A stretch of DNA of 56,385 nt from an uncultured Bacteroidota bacterium (lineage in GTDB: Bacteria; Bacteroidota; Bacteroidia; Chitinophagales; Chitinophagaceae), in NCBI GenBank assembly GCA_903929195.1, contig CAIYTT010000098.1, positions 1 through 56,385 on the forward strand, read 5' to 3'. Positions 53,320 through 56,385 of this stretch are shown in pieces; within the stretch, counting starts at the first letter, position 1, and each line of letters starts with the position of its first letter. The notes under the pieces are model-generated. The model saw only the letters and a list, made by a program, of their open reading frames with translations, did not search any database and had not been told where the DNA came from. The translations under genes and the position numbers were made by a program.

Positions 53320-54207
53320 ATGGAACGTCGTTCATTTTTAAAAACAGGTGGCTTATTAGCTATCTCTCAATTAACCGGTATGTCAACATTAAATGCATTA
53401 CAGGCTTTAGGTAATCAATTAAAACCTACGGAAAGAATGCCTGCCTTATTTGTAGGTCATGGTAACCCTATGAATGCTATAGAAAACAATATTTATCACA
53501 ATACATGGCAGCAAATTGGTTCCTCATTACCAAAGCCAAAAGCCATTTTATCTATCTCAGCACATTGGTTAACACCCGTTACTAAAGTTACAGTTACAGC
53601 ACAACCAAAAACAATACATGATTTTGGTGGGTTTCCTAAAAAATTGTTTGAGCAAGAATACCCGGCACCCGGTTCACCGGAGTTTGCAGCCTTAACAAAA
53701 GAAATAATAAATGAAAGCCATGTGCAGAGCGATGAAAACTGGGGGCTTGACCACGGCACATGGAGTGTTCTTTTACCTATGTTTCCATTGGCAGATATAC
53801 CTGTATATCAGTTAAGTATAGTATATGAAATGCCTACTACCTACCACTATAAAATTGGGCAACAACTAAATAAACTGCGAGATAAAGGGGTGCTGATAAT
53901 GGGTAGTGGTAATATTGTACATAATTTAATGGAAGTAGATTGGAATAAAACCGGAAAAAATTATGATTGGGCAATAGAGTTTGATACTAAAATGGCAGAA
54001 TGGATAAGTAAAGGCGACCATGTATCGCTACAAAACTATAAAAAGTTATTAGGTAAAACAGCCGATATGGCACACCCAAGTAACGACCACCTATTGCCAT
54101 TATATTATATACTTGGTGTACAACAAAAAAACGAACAAATACATTACTTTAACGATAGCATGGATATGGGTTCTATTTCTATGAGGTCTTTTGTGGTAAA
54201 GGCTTAA
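53320..54207 (+). CDS. ygiD: 4,5-DOPA-extradiol-dioxygenase-like protein (YgiD family), Tat-exported
   Basis: 295 aa. A twin-arginine signal (ERRSFLK then a hydrophobic GGLLAISQLTG) predicts export; the E. coli YgiD is cytoplasmic, so this is a notable variant. Metal-site histidines: His47 (FVGHGNP), His82 (SISAHWL) and His145 (GLDHGTWSVL), plus NIVHNL later (IMGSGNIVHNLMEV). LigB-like fold, extradiol cleavage of catecholic compounds in the family; substrate here unknown. Its 3' end overlaps the convergent APC permease by 29 bases. Regulated, by the look of the operator. Confidence 0.9.
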   Translation: MERRSFLKTGGLLAISQLTGMSTLNALQALGNQLKPTERMPALFVGHGNPMNAIENNIYHNTWQQIGSSLPKPKAILSISAHWLTPVTKVTVTAQPKTIHDFGGFPKKLFEQEYPAPGSPEFAALTKEIINESHVQSDENWGLDHGTWSVLLPMFPLADIPVYQLSIVYEMPTTYHYKIGQQLNKLRDKGVLIMGSGNIVHNLMEVDWNKTGKNYDWAIEFDTKMAEWISKGDHVSLQNYKKLLGKTADMAHPSNDHLLPLYYILGVQQKNEQIHYFNDSMDMGSISMRSFVVKA

Positions 54208-55525
54208 TATATTTATTTTTCGCAAAGTATAATATTACTCCCAAAGCAATAAAACCAATTGCACCTAAAATAAATTGAGGCTCGCTGGTTAATAATAAAA
54301 ATAGCCAGATTGAGATACTTATGATTGCAGGTAAAGGAAACAATGGCATACTAAACGGTCTGGTATCATGGGGTTTAAGTTTGCGCCAAGCAATAACGCC
54401 TACTGCCTGCGATACAAACTGTATAAGTATGCGCATTGTTATTATTGCAGTAATAACATCTTTCATTTTAAACATTAAACTAAAAATAAAAGCTAATAAA
54501 CCTATGCAAAGTAACGATACATGGGGTATTTTATGTTTAGGGTGTACTTTAGCAAATATGGGAAAGAAATCGCCATTTAATGCTGCCGCATAAGGTACAC
54601 GTGAATAACCCAATAATAAAGAAAATAAAGATGCCAATGCTATACACAATATGAGTGCCGTTGCAACTAATGCTACCGTGTGATTATAAATATGCTCGAA
54701 ATATTCACTTACTATAAATTCTGATTTTGCAACCTGTTGCCAAGGCAGTACCCCAATTACAACTGTTTGCATACATAAATATAATATTGCAATACCGGTT
54801 ATAGATATAAAAATACTTTTGGGTATATTCGTTTCAGGTTTCTTTATTTCGCCACCTAAATGGCATACATTATAATAACCCAAATAAGAATATACAGCTT
54901 TAACCGAAGATTGCCCCAAATAAACAAAAAACAATTGCGAAAAATGAAAGTCGGTTGTACCCATATCTAGTACTTTAGAATAATCCATGTGGCCTATAGA
55001 AGAAAATAACAGCCATAGAATTGTACAAATAGTAACAATGGATAGTATTACAGATATTTTACCAATGCTTTTTATGTTTCTATATAAAAGTGCTATTATT
55101 ATTAATATCAGCCCGCCACTAAGTGCCTTTTGCTCAAAAACTGATAAAGGACATAAGTATTGAAAATATTTAGAGAAACCAATAGCAGCACTTGCTGCTG
55201 TTAAAGGTGCTTGTATAAGTGTTTGCCATATAAACAGAAAAGCCATTAATTTACCGAATTTATTGCCGAATAAATTTTGTAAAAAAACATAGCTGCCACC
55301 ACTTTCCGGCCATTTGGCACCCAATTCAGCCCATACCATACCATCCATATATGCAAGTAACGCACCAACCAACCAAGCCAATAGGCATAAGGGACCTTTA
55401 AGATTCGCAGCTACAAAAGATATGGTTACAAATGGCCCTATCCCCACCATGTCTATCATGTTAATAGCGGTAGCTTGCGTAAGCGATAATCCTCGTTCTA
55501 ATTTTGAAGAAGTATTTAAAGCCAA
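54179..55525 (-). CDS. APC-family amino acid/polyamine permease
   Basis: 448 aa, about twelve membrane helices. SLTQATAINMIDMVGIGPFVTIS is the family's first helix (unwound GxG); GALLAYMDGMVWAELGAKWPESGGSYVFLQNLFG, then VKAVYSYLGYYNVCHLGGEIKKPETNIPKS and LFSLLLGYSRVPYAAALNGDFFPIFAKVHPKHKIPH are standard APC motifs. Imports amino acids or polyamines by proton or sodium coupling; substrate undetermined. The gene overlaps the end of ygiD on the other strand. Confidence 0.88.
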   Translation of the reverse strand: MALNTSSKLERGLSLTQATAINMIDMVGIGPFVTISFVAANLKGPLCLLAWLVGALLAYMDGMVWAELGAKWPESGGSYVFLQNLFGNKFGKLMAFLFIWQTLIQAPLTAASAAIGFSKYFQYLCPLSVFEQKALSGGLILIIIALLYRNIKSIGKISVILSIVTICTILWLLFSSIGHMDYSKVLDMGTTDFHFSQLFFVYLGQSSVKAVYSYLGYYNVCHLGGEIKKPETNIPKSIFISITGIAILYLCMQTVVIGVLPWQQVAKSEFIVSEYFEHIYNHTVALVATALILCIALASLFSLLLGYSRVPYAAALNGDFFPIFAKVHPKHKIPHVSLLCIGLLAFIFSLMFKMKDVITAIITMRILIQFVSQAVGVIAWRKLKPHDTRPFSMPLFPLPAIISISIWLFLLLTSEPQFILGAIGFIALGVILYFAKNKYIKPLPQKTS

Positions 55526-55535
55526 GAAATTTAAT

Positions 55536-55865
55536 TTATGAATTAAAATAATTAATTATACATTCTTTTAGCATGTGTTCTTGTTCTGTAATACCTTTTA
55601 CCTCTACTGCTTTAATAGCTTCATAATGAGGCCAACCATCCTCATCTCTACCTGTATATTCGTAATAATTAAGGCTACTAAGCAATTTGCAAACAGCAAT
55701 ATGCATTAAATCTTGTTTTTGTTCTTTTGTATAAGTATCCTTCGGAAAACTATCTAACTCATTAATACCTATTAAAAACAGGATGCCTTGCAAATCAGGT
55801 ACTTTACCAAAACGCTCCCGTAACTTAATTTCCAATTGTAACCAGCGTACTTCAAAATTATCCAT
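55536..55865 (-). CDS. conserved hypothetical protein of Bacteroidota
   Basis: 109 aa from the likely start MDNFEVRWLQLEIKLRERFG. Contains GKVPDLQGILFLIGINELD, FPKDTYTKEQKQDLMHIAVCKLLSSLNYYEYTGRDEDGWPHYEAIKAV and ends LKECIINYF. The pattern is of a conserved small family; I know no function. It lies 10 bases upstream of the APC permease on the same strand and may be cotranscribed. Confidence 0.75.
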   Translation of the reverse strand: MDNFEVRWLQLEIKLRERFGKVPDLQGILFLIGINELDSFPKDTYTKEQKQDLMHIAVCKLLSSLNYYEYTGRDEDGWPHYEAIKAVEVKGITEQEHMLKECIINYFNS

Positions 55866-56024
55866 AATGCTACCAAAAGTAAACTTTATTGTAGAAATAT
55901 AGCGTTTAAATATTTGTAACCATAAGGGTTTCACTATACATACTAACCAATATAATTAGTTTACTCATTTATGTTAAATGTTATGCATATAAATACTCCT
56001 AATTCAATGCAAAAAAATTAGAAC

Positions 56025-56385
56025 CTAATGAGAATTATTTTTGTTCTTTTCTAATTCTGCAATTTTATGTAATGCATCTTGTAATGCTTTATCTTTTTCT
56101 CCAATGGTCTTTTTGTTTTCTTCTAATGCTCTGTTTTTTTCCTCTATAGCTATCTTATTTTCTTCTAATGCTTTTTTGTTTTCTTCTACTTCCAATTCTA
56201 TTTCAAATAATTCGTGCTTATAAACTCGCATGGCTTCCCTTTCGGTTTCAAGATATTGTTGTTTCTTTTGGTCTGTTCCTAAATAATGCAACTCATTTGC
56301 TATCAATTTCATTAAATCCGTTTCTAATGGGTAAGGGTACTCTTTTACCAAGCCGGAAGAATCAGTAAAATGTTTCTGTTCAAAA
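56025..56385 (-). CDS. Rpn/PD-(D/E)XK transposase-like protein, C-terminal part, cut by window edge
   Basis: The frame is open to the right edge, where it reads FEQKHFTDSSGLVKEYPYPL, then ETDLMKLIANELHYLGTDQK. This resembles the C-terminal region of Bacteroidota Rpn/transposase-like proteins (…LVKEYPYPLETDLMKLIA…). The last 60 residues are a heptad-rich coiled coil of repeated EENKKALEENKIA / EEKNRALEENKKT units. The nuclease core is outside the window. It is the third such gene here (with 22203 and 28771). Confidence 0.65.
   Translation of the reverse strand, partial: FEQKHFTDSSGLVKEYPYPLETDLMKLIANELHYLGTDQKKQQYLETEREAMRVYKHELFEIELEVEENKKALEENKIAIEEKNRALEENKKTIGEKDKALQDALHKIAELEKNKNNSH

Overview
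The window looks like chromosomal DNA of a low-GC Bacteroidota bacterium, most likely of the Chitinophagales/Sphingobacteriales type. Reasons: a secreted protein with a C-terminal type IX secretion sorting domain (15510-17399); outer-membrane barrel and DUF families typical of Bacteroidota (DUF6089, DUF4919); ECF sigma factor genes paired with membrane partners; and several promoters of the Bacteroidota form TTG-N19/20-TAnnTTTG. Species cannot be settled from sequence reading alone. I saw no rRNA, tRNA or CRISPR array.

Layout. 0.3-5 kb: a FAD-linked oxidase lipoprotein, truB and a large membrane protein. 5.1-5.6 kb: a toxin-antitoxin pair whose ParE/RelE toxin is frameshifted. 5.8-8.7 kb: an ECF sigma factor and a protein that seems to combine an anti-sigma-like N-terminus, an inner-membrane helix, a long low-complexity linker and an outer-membrane barrel. 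8.9-12.3 kb: coaX, a barrel protein, lptC and a DUF4919 protein in tight succession. 12.6-19.3 kb: scpB, a Cys-rich secreted jelly-roll protein, a rhodanese, the T9SS cargo, a PASTA protein and ddl. 20.2-23.3 kb: remnants of fic, AbiEii and barrel genes, palindromic repeats, a metalloprotease-like fragment and a PD-(D/E)XK (Rpn/transposase-like) gene flanked by two copies of a 30-bp palindrome. 23.4-26.9 kb: groES-groEL and a second ECF sigma/anti-sigma pair. 26.8-31.1 kb: thiD-thiE-(PD-(D/E)XK gene)-thiG-thiH, a thiamine operon split by a nuclease-like gene. 31.3-37.6 kb: DUF6089 barrel, 1-Cys peroxiredoxin, PpiD and PaaZ.

37.7-43.8 kb is a decaying toxin-antitoxin/defence island: a broken VapBC, an intact YoeB pair, an AIPR abortive-infection gene with one in-frame stop, an intact HEPN/MNT pair, an orphan UPF0175 antitoxin, a second VapBC remnant and a frameshifted coiled-coil/membrane gene. 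43.9-47.1 kb: membrane protein, small membrane protein and lpxB. 47.1-50.4 kb: Schlafen AlbA_2 remnants, then an unusual J-domain/TPR/membrane-protein cluster. 50.8-56.4 kb: maeB, a Tat-exported DODA-type dioxygenase with an operator-like palindrome in its promoter, an APC permease, a conserved hypothetical and the 3' end of another Rpn/transposase-like gene cut by the window edge.

The general picture is conserved housekeeping clusters (lipid A/LPS transport, cell wall, chaperonin, thiamine) separated by stretches where small accessory modules have landed and are now decaying. The candidates most worth follow-up are the sigma/bridging-barrel pair, the nuclease-flanking palindromes, the gene inserted in the thi operon and the J-domain/TPR/membrane cluster.
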